64,000 nt of DNA from NCBI GenBank assembly GCA_008828725.1, contig MEHQ01002643.1:1-64000 (forward strand), given 5' to 3'. Positions 10,201 through 22,100 of the stretch are shown one piece after another (the first letter of the stretch is position 1; the number at the start of each line of letters is the position of its first letter). The notes below the pieces were generated by a model. That model was given only the letters and a program-made list of their open reading frames with translations. It was not told the DNA's origin and searched no databases. This DNA is from Saccharina japonica. Its lineage: Eukaryota; Sar; Phaeophyceae; Laminariales; Laminariaceae. The position numbers were made by a program, and so were the translations under genes.

Positions 10201-13200
10201 ACCATTGATGAAGCTGGTATAAACCATACTTTTGGTGTCAACTCGCGTGTTGCTTTTTCTGACGATGATGTATACTGTAGTACGTGTAATCTGTGCATGC
10301 CGCGTTTTCTGTCATTTGGTGTTGGCCGCAAGTTTCAAAGATTGAAGTTGGTAATATATAGGTCTATGTATCATACGTAATTCAGGACCGACACTTGGTA
10401 TGGCGCCTAAATAGTTATGGCGTGTGTTGGCGATATTGCACAACGTGCCGGCCATCATTCTGGCCTAGCTAAGCAATCCAGGTGACCCTAGGATTGTTCG
10501 GGCCCATAGCACGAAAAACATCATGACGATGCTGCGCACGTGTATTTATCGACTCGATGTGCCTGTCGTTTTTCCTGACCTAGGCAACTGAGTTCAACTT
10601 GGAGCTTTTCGGAGCTGAATGTGCGTCGAAAGAGTTGAACTTTGAAGCCAACGGACACGTCTGGGAGGTAAGCCGCTGCTTCGGAATGTTTCTGCGATCC
10701 CGTTAAATGCCTTCGAGTGACAAACTATTACTTGGTGATAGGAAACGCGAGGTAACTTCTCCGTGGAACTCTCTCTATTCCATTAGAGTGTGGGGCATTG
10801 AACAGTGGACAGCTGTGTCCCGTCTGCCGGCCGTCTGCATGCCGGGTCACTCTGCGTCATTGGCCGGTTATGGTCTGTGTACTGTGCTCTACTCTATGGT
10901 GCCGTGTATTGAACTCGAGGGTACTCTAGACGACTGTTGCGGTAGTACCAGGTAGCTCCTGGGTTTTTCGGAAGCTCCTCACGTCAAACTCTTCCTGCCA
11001 CAAAATCGATGAATACAACTAACGAACCATAAAACCAAGGTGATCAATCCCATGCCTACAGTGAAAATACCCCGATCGATATGTCAAACATGAACGCGGT
11101 TCTATTAAGGCATGCCTCACTGCCTCGTCCCTCAAGTTTAAAGCGCGATTAGCAATTTTTATTTATTTGATGCTGTACCGCGACGGTAACACGCGTCGCT
11201 ACTGCTCTTTTGCGGTATTGCCCTGCATGAACTTTTCGTGCCACTGCCCGCATGAGTTTCTGTGCTGTGCTGTGTTGTACTGCCTGATATGACTGTTATC
11301 TACCGCACTCGTACCGCTGTGCTGTGTTATGCTGTCGTGCGCTGTCCTGTCCTGTATTGCCCTGTATCGCCCTGCATGTCTACCATGCACCGGGCTGAAC
11401 TAAATTGAGGAGCAGATTGACTTCAGCGCGTGTGCCGCGAGCTCCAATCTCTCGTTCGACGGCGGCAAGTACAGCCTGCTGCAGATGCACATACACTCCC
11501 CCTCCGAGCACATGGTGAGTCACAGAGTGACAAGAGTTACAGAGTGACAGAATGACACCATATTACCGATAGTTTCAAGGAGACCTGCGAAACGAAGCGC
11601 GAGAATTTCCAGCGCAAAACCGTGGGCTTGCGTGAATCTCCTGTGCAATGAGCAGCACCACCCAACAGAGACTAACATTCTTCTCGGCGAAGCGGTAGAT
11701 ATTAAACTTTTCCTCTGTAATGGCGATAAGGCCACGCCGTTCCACGGGGCAAACACACAAAAGAACAACGGATGTAGTCCGTTTTTTACACATCGCGAGC
11801 AGCCGTTTCCTACATGTTTTCCACTCGTAGAACCTTGAGAGCGTACTGTTCTAAAGCCACTGCAGCAGCACTCGTGCACTATGCACCAATCTCTTGCGCT
11901 GTAAAAAAAAACCGACGACCTTGTTAACCTCGCGTGGCCATGGCTCCCCGAGCAGGTTGCAGGATCATTGCACGATGCCGAGATTCATTTAGTGCACTCC
12001 CGTTACGATTCGGACGGCACAGAGACTGAGCTTCTCGTGATAGGCACCTTCCTGGATGCGAGTGAGCACGGCTGGAATGTTGGGGTAAGTCTGCCCGCGA
12101 TGGGCTACGGGTCTTACAAGTGTGCAGAAATCAGAGCACCAACTTGCTCACCATGCACTCTTTAGTTACTGGCCGCGTAGTTCGGCGACTTTTTTACGTT
12201 GTGATGTTGTGAACCAAACACACTATATTTGTACCTACACTATGTCGAGTACACAACGTCCGAACATCCCGAATATGGTTAGCGTCAGATCCCGGCATAC
12301 ATCGCTGGGGTTCGCCTCTCACTTTGCCAAGAAACGCCCCTAATAACTGACGTACGTATACCCCCTTTTGCGCTTCGTTGGCCTGAATGGATCGACAGCT
12401 TGAGCCACTGTGGGATGTTCTGGGTTCTGGGGCTGAACCTAGGGGAAGCATCAACCCGTACGAGCTGATACCGTCGAACATGGCGTACTCGCACTACATG
12501 GGATCTCTCACCACCCCTCCCTGCAGCGAGGTGATCAGATGTTTGAAGCAATACAAATACAGTTCGTCCCCACAAGTATGAGGCAGGTTGTCGCGCGTAC
12601 TTGCAGGAAAAACGGGGTCGTGTTGTTCTACACTGTTTTGCAAACAACTGTTGTACGAGGCGTACGTGATAAAAAAAAAACTTGTTTTAGGTGGGCCTTG
12701 TTGGTAAGTTAGGCATATAGACATACAGTACACGGTTCGCATTTTCACTTGAATAGTCGCGTTGCCGTTTTTAGTGCATTCATGGTGTGATCTCCGCCTG
12801 TGCCGGCCGCTCGTATCTTATGCACAACGCATACGAAATGTTTGGATGCCGACTGAATGACGCCGCGCAGATTGTGAGGTGGGTCGTCATGAGCGCACCA
12901 ACCGTAATCGGCGATCTACAGCTTGACACCTTCCGCGACTCGGTCGCCACCGCTACGGACTCCCAGGTAAACCGTAAAAACAATCATGAGAGTCGGGCAT
13001 GCATCACTAAAGTAGTTACCTCGTCCCTGTTTTGCGTGACTGGTGTTTCGTGCGTTTTGCAGAATGTCAGTGCGAGCAATTTATAACACGGTTGAATATA
13101 TGAGATTCGTTTATACTTTTCCCTCGAGTGCACTTTGCGAGTTTTAATAAATATGCCACTCCAAAGAAACGAGTACTGTTACTGCCTTGTGCCATGACAA

Positions 13201-14728
13201 GACAGCCAAAAACGAGATTCGAGATTTTTATGTGAAGAAACGCATATATATGCTAATATGGTCCCTATGTACAGTGATTACACAACAGCCACATCCAGCC
13301 AGTTTTTTCATCGAGGCTGTCTGAAAAGCGGCCAATATTAGTCAACAGTCATACTACTGTATATGCGGCCCATCAAGCAACCTCTTTGCTTCAGCGAGGT
13401 ATTGTATACAAACCTGTTAATTTAGGTATTGGCAATGCCATCGGCACGATCAAAGACAAATGCTACGTACGAGCTGGGCCAGCCATAAAAGGTTTACAGG
13501 TCGGATTGGCGATGCCCCCATCAATTTCGCGAGTTTGGACTTGATGTTTGGGTACTGCGTAGTCCATACACTCATCGATACATTGACCTTCGGCCCTATA
13601 TTGTTTGTTTTTTTCCAAGAGATGTGACCGTTCCAACAACCCGAGAAAATGCAAAAGCAACCAAAACTAGAAAATAGGTAGGGCCGACAGTGATTGACTT
13701 GACTTGGTGTATGGAGTCGGTTTTGGTAATATCTCTTGATGGGTGGCGAATTAGGCAACGAGGCTTTCATCGCCTAGTTCCTTGTGTCTTAACCACTGTC
13801 TCCACCAGTATTCACTTAAATAAAAAAACGGCGATTGTTGTACGAATTTGGTGTCGAAAAATTGGTGTGTTCGTGTTTTCGCGGATAGTTCGGCGAGATC
13901 GAGTTGGAGAAAGAAAGGGGTACATACGTTTCCATATCAGTGGTTTTTGGACGAGCATTGACGTGTCAGGGTCAGTATCCCCAATTTGTGTAGCCTGATT
14001 TGCAGTCGTTCACAAGATATGACGTTGGGAAGCTTTCTCCGTTTTATGGCTGGCCCAGCTCGTAGTTATTGGGAGTGCACTGCACGTTTACACGTCGCCA
14101 TCACGGATGTGTATCATACTGATACTTGATAGCTAGAAAAAACCGACCGATTTTTTAAAGGGTTGTGCCTAGAATTTCTTGTGGAATCGTCTACAGTAGT
14201 TCGGGCGAGAGTGAGTATAAAAAATTACATCTACGGCATAGGCTTGATTGACTGTATCGCCGTAGAGTATCGTTCGACCTACTAGGATGAGCTATGGTCC
14301 TTGTCGACGGCGGTCATCGGGGCGTACCGGGGGTCAATAGCTTGCCCGCCCCGACGATCTGTTACATCCAAACTAAGGACGGTCCGCCATTGGGGTGGAT
14401 GTGCCCGTTTTAGTCCGTAATACTGCTGTTGTAAAGCTACCCCCCGCGCTGCCGTTCCTGTGTTGCCAGTTTTCTTTGTTTCCTTGTTGTACCCGTGGAA
14501 CCGTACTACCGATCATGTATAACCATCGACGGTGCCTAATTCCTTAGAGCTACTCGTAGGCGACCCATTGGCCAACGTACAGAGCGCGACGCCTTTTCAG
14601 TCCCAAATCACACCACCGATCTACTTCCACCCCTTGGTTCGTTTATCTGGGCTATGCAGGTCGACGAGCGCTCGAACACAAACCGCCCAGGTCAGGCGAT
14701 CAACGGGCGCGCCGTTTACATAGTGTGA
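7201..14728 (+). CDS. alpha-carbonic anhydrase, copy A (10 exons, 295 aa)
   Basis: Reversibly hydrates CO2 to bicarbonate; alpha-class, zinc-dependent. Exons: 7201-7293, 7993-8023, 8373-8442, 9577-9661, 10584-10667, 11416-11514, 11956-12084, 12399-12530, 12871-12966, 14660-14728. Joined phases are consistent and give one 295-residue frame ending TGA, normal for the family. Residues 1 to about 28 are a signal peptide (KVLLCSLLLPSF core), so the product enters the secretory route. SQSPINLS, MHIHSPSEH, AEIHLVH, SLTTPPCSE and a C-terminal NRPGQAINGR are diagnostic. Zinc ligands are His146, His148 and His165; gate residues Glu152, Glu163 and Thr235; His118 may be the proton shuttle; Cys74-Cys239 can form the usual disulfide. 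Exons 2 and 3 are the least certain, but copy B has equivalents with matching phases. Intron 4 and intron 9 contain inverted-repeat insertions. Confidence 0.93.
9684..9930. mobile_element. small inverted-repeat (MITE-like) insertion in intron 4 of copy A
   Basis: Terminal inverted repeats AGGGTCGTTCTTATCG and CGATAAGAACGACCCT bound about 247 bp. The interior is T-rich and repeats TTTCCATTTTTTCC-type units on one side. The equivalent intron of copy B lacks it, so it probably inserted after the duplication. No clear target duplication was found. Confidence 0.6.
13468..14064. mobile_element. 597-bp element with perfect 23-bp inverted termini, intron 9 of copy A
   Basis: Bases 13468-13490 (TACGAGCTGGGCCAGCCATA...) are the exact reverse complement of 14042-14064. 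The interior has no recognisable protein. It lies within the last intron of carbonic anhydrase A, between the exons at 12871-12966 and 14660-14728. I could not identify a target-site duplication, so the superfamily is unknown. Confidence 0.7.
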
Positions 14729-17700
14729 GGGCGCAGCATATGTCCAGCCCAGGGTGCAGCTTGGAGGGGTACACACGATCGACTACATCAGTGTCATAAA
14801 GACATCGCTCCAAGGGATGGACAGACTGTATCAATAGCAGTACTATAGTCAGCCATTACAAGGCTTTGTTTGGTAGGGCTAGGTATAGTAGTAATGCGGG
14901 TGCACGTGTTGGCCATATACAAAGGTAGCAAACAGTGCTGGTATGGCTATAGTATATTTCCTCCAACTTAGGGTTCATATTATTATCGACGGGGGGGCGG
15001 TTATGAGGGTACTTTGAACACCCATTGGTTAGCCGATACCTTGGGTCCCTCGGTGTAAATAACGTATGCACAGCGTGCATAGTAGTTTGATTGTATGATG
15101 TCGTGTCGATTAATTCCTCGACTGAACTAGCATGTGCGGGTATGCCACCTAGCGTCAAGGGTTTGCAATTGCATTGGGGGCGGTAGTATTGGGAATATAT
15201 ACCCAAGTACGCAACCGTGTAGGTTTGAAGTGTATTATCTGTCAAAAACGATGTGTCATTCACGTTTCCTCCCCAACCGATATACATTATTTGTGGCTTG
15301 GTATATGTGTGGGTCTCATGTCAGTGTACGCAGCACGATCTCCCGCTTTGCTGTACTTTGTTTCCTGCATTCGGCAGGAAGCTACGGTCGACCATTGTTG
15401 TCTCAAAGGCGTCCAACACACAACGTGCCTCTCATGCCAATGTGGAAGGGTTTAATTGGGCGGCGACTTTGCGTTTGGCGTTCCGATATATTGTAGCGCT
15501 CCTTCTGCGGGATGAAATGGGTACCCGCATGGCATACGATACATGGTACATACAGGGCAGATATGTATAGTAGTACATGAATAAGTGTTTGGTAAGAGTA
15601 CGTCTATCACAACTCGTACATTGTTGAATGGTCCACATAGGGGCTTTAACGTGTTCAGTATACGTTCCCAGCCTAAATGAATTTGCCTAGGGAGATAAGT
15701 GCTAGCCGCGGACAGTGACGTTGAGTAGGGCGCATATGGTAGCGCTTCTCCAAAAGCATGGTTTAGCTTTCTGTGTCATGTATGGTATTGCGTACCTCGA
15801 AGGCCCGTATATTAATCGGCAGGGTGAGATTGAGCAGGCATGTAGTTTCAAACATAATACTGTAATCATATCATATTGAATTGGGCCTCTCGAACACTGT
15901 ACAGTGTTTGATGGTCTTGGAACCACGACGAGGCGGGTTAGGAGCTGGAAGGTGTACGGTGTATACGTCCCAATATCTCTCATGATAAACGTCGAAATAG
16001 TGGGTTGGAGCGATTTTCATTCGCGCGATGGTGCACTCAATTAATAAACACGTGTCCCAACTCTGTGATATGGCATCCCGTTCGCGGGGTTCAAGCCTCA
16101 CTGCCCTCTATACATCTACGTACACATGTCATATGGTTTTAATTACTACCCGGTACATGCTTGCTACCCGACAAGGTCCAGCATGAGCTTTACTGTTTTT
16201 GTCGAGCAGTCATTCCACATACCCATCCCCAATAACATGAAACCCCTGAAACTCTCGACGATAGTATTATGTATAGCGTGCAGTGTGTAGTATAGTTTAT
16301 TTGCTGCCGAGGAGAAACTAGTCCTTTATATCATTTTCCAACCTCAGATTCCCAGCGATTCGCCTCATGTTCTAGCGCCACCACCCTACCCACGTGTTGA
16401 TAGTTATAGCTCGACCTTCACTAGTGAATGCCTACTCTGCCTACTTTACGAAGACGTGCACTGTTTAGATAGTTATACCTCGGACGGACTGTAGATGGCT
16501 CAAGTCCAGTTAGTATCGTGAACGTCTGCGCCTTTGGTGTATGCGCACGACACTGTCAAGAGAGTGCGATTTTCAAGCTGCGATGTGTCGATCAAGCTCA
16601 GCTCATCTCCTTGGAATTCGGCGCAACAAAGCTGTGACAAACATGCCGTCGATGCAAATGGGAGGATCCTTACGGCGTATCATACAATATATTTAACGAT
16701 TGATTGCCTGTGCCTTACGTAGCTGAGTTTTTCTAGTTACTACTTGCAACAATGTCCATGTATGATGCGGTGCAAATGCGCACTTTCCTGTCGCCGGCCC
16801 ACCAGGCATCCAATAGTCGTTGGTCCTCGTGTTGTCAGATGGCGCGAATTGATGTTCACACATTGCTTCTTATGAATGTCCATCGAACCCCAGCGTGTAC
16901 CGTGAACAGCTGGGGCAAATTTACCAGGTAGTGACTTAAGTGACGTGGGGGGGGGGAGGGGGGTGTACTCATGTTGTGCACGGCCGTAGTCATATGACCA
17001 TAGACCCTCGCATCCCTACAATGCCGGGACGGAGCGCGTTGGGTTTTCACCAACCAGGCAGACATTGCTTGCACCAAGCGCGAAACGCCGTGAGGTATTG
17101 GGCGAGTCGCATGGAGGGTGAGCTGCATCCTGCTGACGTGGGGGGGGGGGGGGGGATCGCACCAAAAATGCCATGTGTTGTGATTTGCCACTCGCGTGCC
17201 CCCTTCACCCTTCCACATTTCGAGTGGTCGCTCAAATGCGTGACGGGAAATCCTGGGCACCAGGTGGCTTTCGTCCAACACACCACTCCTCGATACACAA
17301 CCTTATCATGCGCACATTGTACCACGTCCTATTCACACGACAGGCATCTTCCATCCACGCCTTTCAGTCGCACTGAACCCTCAAGACATGATACGCACGT
17401 ACCCACATGGCTTAGACATCGACACACGGAGACCTGCGCCATAATGTCAGAGCTGCCTCAGAGCACAAGCCACGCTATGGTAGGAGGGGTACATCACGTT
17501 TCACGGCCTGGTTTGGAGTGTGCCCGAACCTAACTCAAAAATGGGGCTGGGGATGAATATTATTTGACTTTTTCGTGGCACGCGTCCCGACATGCCGCGA
17601 CACGACACGGCAACTCAATGCATGGGGTTCGATATACTGATATACAGTACAGGACACCTATTAATAGTAATGAGAAGCAGGCTAATAAGAAAGCCAGGCT

Positions 17701-19188
17701 GAGGTTTAGAGGGACATAAGAAATTCGGGAGCCGTTATCTTAAAATATGTCTGGAAAGCACCCTCTCTCAAACAAGGAATCCAGCCTGGACCAGATTCCC
17801 TGTTTCTTATTAGGTGTCCTGTACTGTACTCAACTTTACCAGGCACGCAAATCGCTGCCCAACACGTTTACTCCAAGGTGGCACGCGAGACACTGAGCTC
17901 GGTGTGTGTTCGACGTCAGTACATACCAATTGTCCACGGTGAGACCCGTGCCGAATGCAGGAAGTAACAAGTAACACGGAACGGGAGAGCGCGCTGCGTA
18001 CACCGGCACGGCAACCATGCATGGCCAGAACATCACACGGCACGTCACACAGGCTGTATCGCCTAGGGGCGGACCCGTTAGTGGCAGCATCGTTGTGATA
18101 TACGTGTACTCGAAAACCATGCGGAAACGTTAATGACAACTTCATTGTGGTATGTATACAAAACAAACTACACTTAATATATGTTTGGTAGGAGATACAC
18201 TTCAAGGTATTCCGGGTATAGTTATTGCCTTGCCTATACTTGCCGCTCCCAGTACTCACACACTATACCCGTCGATACCAGTACAAAGCCATGGCCCGTC
18301 ATCCTAGTCTGGCATACTCGTAGGTATTGACACCAAACCATACAATCAAACTACGCGGTATACTTTGCTACGTATATCGAAATACCCAGGGTATCGACCC
18401 GCGGTTGGAATATACCAACTACAGCAGTATGTCATCTAGATCGCCCATATTTCCGCTCCCCAATAATATACGAACCAGTCGATACTGTTCCAAACCCCGG
18501 GCTCGAGGAATATACCTGCACTATTTGCTATTTGTGTTAATTGCGCAAGCATGCACTCTACGTAAATACTTTACCTACCCTCGACTGGTGCTACGGTAGA
18601 GGGTGTGTATACTATATATCTTCATTTTCAAACCGAGTTTACCCCACTCGGGCGTGTGGCTTTGTACTGCACCTCGCTCAACATTGGACGCATTTCCTTT
18701 TTGCTGTCGCAGAGTAGCAAATTACGTTAAAGGCGGTGCAAATCACAAGACCAAATCGTCTTGAACACTCAAGAATGCCGAGTGGCTCTCATCGGCTGAC
18801 AACAATGGTTGGCTTCAAAGCATCCCCTCCTACCGTGGCACCAGTCCTACCTAACACACCAAACACACCCTCACTCGTGAGCTGCTTTGCCCGGAAAATT
18901 CAATCAACGACCGTCGCCGCTATCGACTTTCGTTGGACCGCTATATCGACAGAACTTTTGACGGTGGCACGAGGGAGCTTATTCCGTTGTCCTACTCTTC
19001 GCGCGCCGTGCTTCGCCAACCTGTGGGGGGGGGGCGACGCTACCTGTAGGATAGTTTCGAATATAATACTACTGGTATGGATACAGCCTGCCCACCCATT
19101 GGATCGATGCAATTGGTGACAGCGACCTCACTTGATGACTGTAACCCCCTCTCCAGCCTACACCCGAAGTTGGACACACGTTGCGCCC
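14729..19188. other. convergent spacer between the carbonic anhydrase genes
   Basis: No gene is recognised. The immediate 3' flanks of both genes are homologous. Bases about 15230-15450 (+) align with 17850-18200 (-), for example GTGTACGCAGC and CCTGCATTCGGCA, so the inverted duplication reaches into the spacer. G-runs occur at about 16947-16965 and 17140-17155. A MITE lies at 17645-17826. G-run 19024-19033 is near the copy B side. Confidence 0.6.
17645..17826. mobile_element. Tc1/pogo-like MITE, complete
   Basis: A 182-bp element starting CAGTACAGGACACCTA and ending TAGGTGTCCTGTACTG, a perfect 16-bp inverted repeat. It is flanked by TA on both sides (17643-17644, 17827-17828), as expected for Tc1/mariner/pogo insertion. 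The interior (GGCTGAGGTTTAGAGG, CTGGAAAGCACC, AATCCAGCCTGG) recurs at 39939-40052, 52840-52890 and 62173-62330. No coding capacity. Confidence 0.88.
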
Positions 19189-22100
19189 TCACACGACGTA
19201 AATGGTGCGCCCGTTGATAGCCTGAGCCGGGCGGTGTGAGTTAGAGCGCTCGTCCACCTGGAATTAATGCCAGTGACGTGAGCAAGGTTTAAACTTAGAA
19301 TGTGTCGCCGCCTTGTGTACGTTCGCCGATGGGGGCTATGGCTCAAAGGGAGTAGGCACCGTCGTTGATAGTCGTATGTATGGCTTTGGCGACAATCAGA
19401 TCCGATTGTGGGAAGCACCGTCAACACGGTCGGTCTTCCCGCGTTCCACGGATACAACAGGGCAAGTGAGCACACCTTGATGTGATGGCAGAGTGTGCAC
19501 GTACATACCATACACTATGACCTACAACAGTTACAGTACCGTATACCAGGTACACAGTAAAGCTTTAAGGTACGGGCTGGTGAAGCATGATCATTGTCCA
19601 ATATTGGCAGTCATTTCAGACAATCTCGGGAAAAAAACAGGTTGGACGCGACTGCTGCTGTAATATCTCCGCTAGATCAACAACACCCGAATCTCAGTCT
19701 TGCTTGGTCATGTAATATAACGAAACATGGCATACATGTTTGTTTCGATTCACACGCTGCTGCTTTGTACTGTAGGCATCAAGCGTCGCGAAAGTACACT
19801 ATTAATACGTATAATAAAATGCAACATTGAATAGGCATCTCAGCCAATGGCTCATCCTACGGTAGGCATGTGTAGGGGTTGCAGTTAGTGTTTGCCCTCT
19901 GAGGCAGGCAGTATTGTTGTCACTGGGAACGGTGGAGTTCCTCAAGTGAGTAAGTACATTACCAGTTGGTATGATGATTTTACCAGGATCTTTGTTTTGG
20001 GACTAGCGCAAAACATCTTAAGGTCGGGTTGCGTGACAATTCTTACTTGAATATTGAGCTATTTATGTGAGGAGCCTAGAAAATAAGCAACCGCCCCTAT
20101 AAGCCATTTATTTCCTCCAACCCTCTTGGGAGGAGCTCAGAAAATAAGCGAGTATAAGGCATGCCTCCAACAATCTTATGTGTTTCAGAATAGCGCTTTT
20201 TATGGCACGCAAGAAGTACTACATATGATGCAGTGCTTCGCAGTGTACAAACACGCGACCTCATTACGTAACTGGCGATGCAAGGCTAACTCGGGTCCGT
20301 ATGCTTACGGCTACTTGCCTTGGAGCCCGTTGCGGTGGCCACCGAGTCGCGGAAGACTTCAAGCTGCAGCCTGCCGACCACGGCTGGTGCGCTCATGACG
20401 ACCCACCTCACTATCTGCGAGGCAACATTCATTTGGTCTCAGGACATTTGGCATACGTATGTGCAGATAGGTTACGGTTTTGGCGGGACCGCGGGGATGC
20501 TTTCTGTACGTTTTTTGCTACACAAACCCCTGCATGCAGGCATGCAGGGGTTTCTGTTTAGGCATTGAGCAATCATTTCTAGATGAAGCAGCAGTGTCGT
20601 GTATACGCATGCGCTCCTCCGATAAGGGGATATACCAGAGAAAATCGGAAGAAGGCAAAAACGGCATTTCGGCGTGTGTGACATCGACATCATGCATCGA
20701 TTAATAGTTGGATCGAGATACATACATGCATACATACATACATAAATGTGGTCGTAGCAGATGGAAGACACCATTTGAGTGCATTCGAAACAGCAATATG
20801 CGACTCGTATCTTATCGCACAAAAAGCGAGCCAGGTACGGTATATATATACTGGAGTTTATGTATCGAACTCCCGCAAGACCCACCTGCGTTTCGTCTAC
20901 AGGGTTGTCAACCGAAAGTGGAAAATAATTCGGTCGGTTTTTCGGAATTTCCCCAAAAATGTCGGTCGGTTTTGGTTTTTGTTTTGAACAAAATCGAATA
21001 AAAATCGAAACCGAAACCGAACACTCCTCGGTCGTTTTCATTTCCAATAAATAGTCTACATTTCAAAGCTTCCAGTGTGCATGTATGTGTTGGTATTGCA
21101 TGTAACGGCATTCTCATCATATATATGTTGTCAAGCACGGACACATTTATTCTATACATAAATCAAGTAGGGGGTACGAAGCCATACAACTGTAATTTCG
21201 ATATAAAAAACCATGTTATGATACTAAATCCTCTATATGCCAGACCTATCTATGGCGGTATAGTAAACGAGGCCAGATATATATATGGTAATTCCAATAT
21301 AAACTTCATCTAGGCCACACTTCTTTGTATACGTCGCTGTCGACCGTGTCCCTTGCTGGCCCACGTGCCTATACCATGAATCGTCTAGGAAGAGTAGTAG
21401 ATAAAATACTCGTACATCAAATACCAAATACCAAACACACACCAGATGGGTCAATACTGTCTTGTCAGAGACCTCACCACATAAACCACACACAGCACAC
21501 ACAGCAGGCAAGCCGCACCAGGATTGTCACCGGCTGCACCCCTCACATATATACGAGCAGTATCATTGTATCAAAGCCCGGGTCATATCATTATCATCGG
21601 CGACTACCCCCACACGGGGAGACAGCAACACACTTCCACCCGAGGCGTACTAAATAATGTCTCGACACAAAATACAAAACCCCACAATATATGAAACCCC
21701 CAAATATATCCACCGACCGTATCAAGCTATCGCATACCACCATCAGCCCCCCTATTCGGTGTGCGATACGATAGGTCCAGAATATCTTATCACCAATTGC
21801 CAGGTAAAACGGCAAGTCCCAAATTCCACAAATGAATAATTGTCAAGGTAAAACGGCAAGCCCCAAATTCCACAAAAATATCATTGCCAAGGTAAAACGG
21901 CAATCCTAAACTCCAGCCTTCAGAATTACCAAGGACGGCAATCCCGATACCGAATCCCTCAATATCGATTCCAGTATAGACCTCCTAAAATATATCAAGA
22001 CAGGAACTACGGGAAGGGGAAAATCCAACAAACGTGAGTATGCTGGTAAACCTTCAAACAAAATCAATAAGACCGTCTTCACATAGATACTGTACCGCCA

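Noticed and set aside
12967..13086. A short C-terminal exon ending TAA at 13086 for carbonic anhydrase A
   Set aside because: The frame stays open to this stop, but copy B has no equivalent, while the exon at 14660-14728 carries the conserved NRPxQAINGR end and matches copy B exactly in length and phase.
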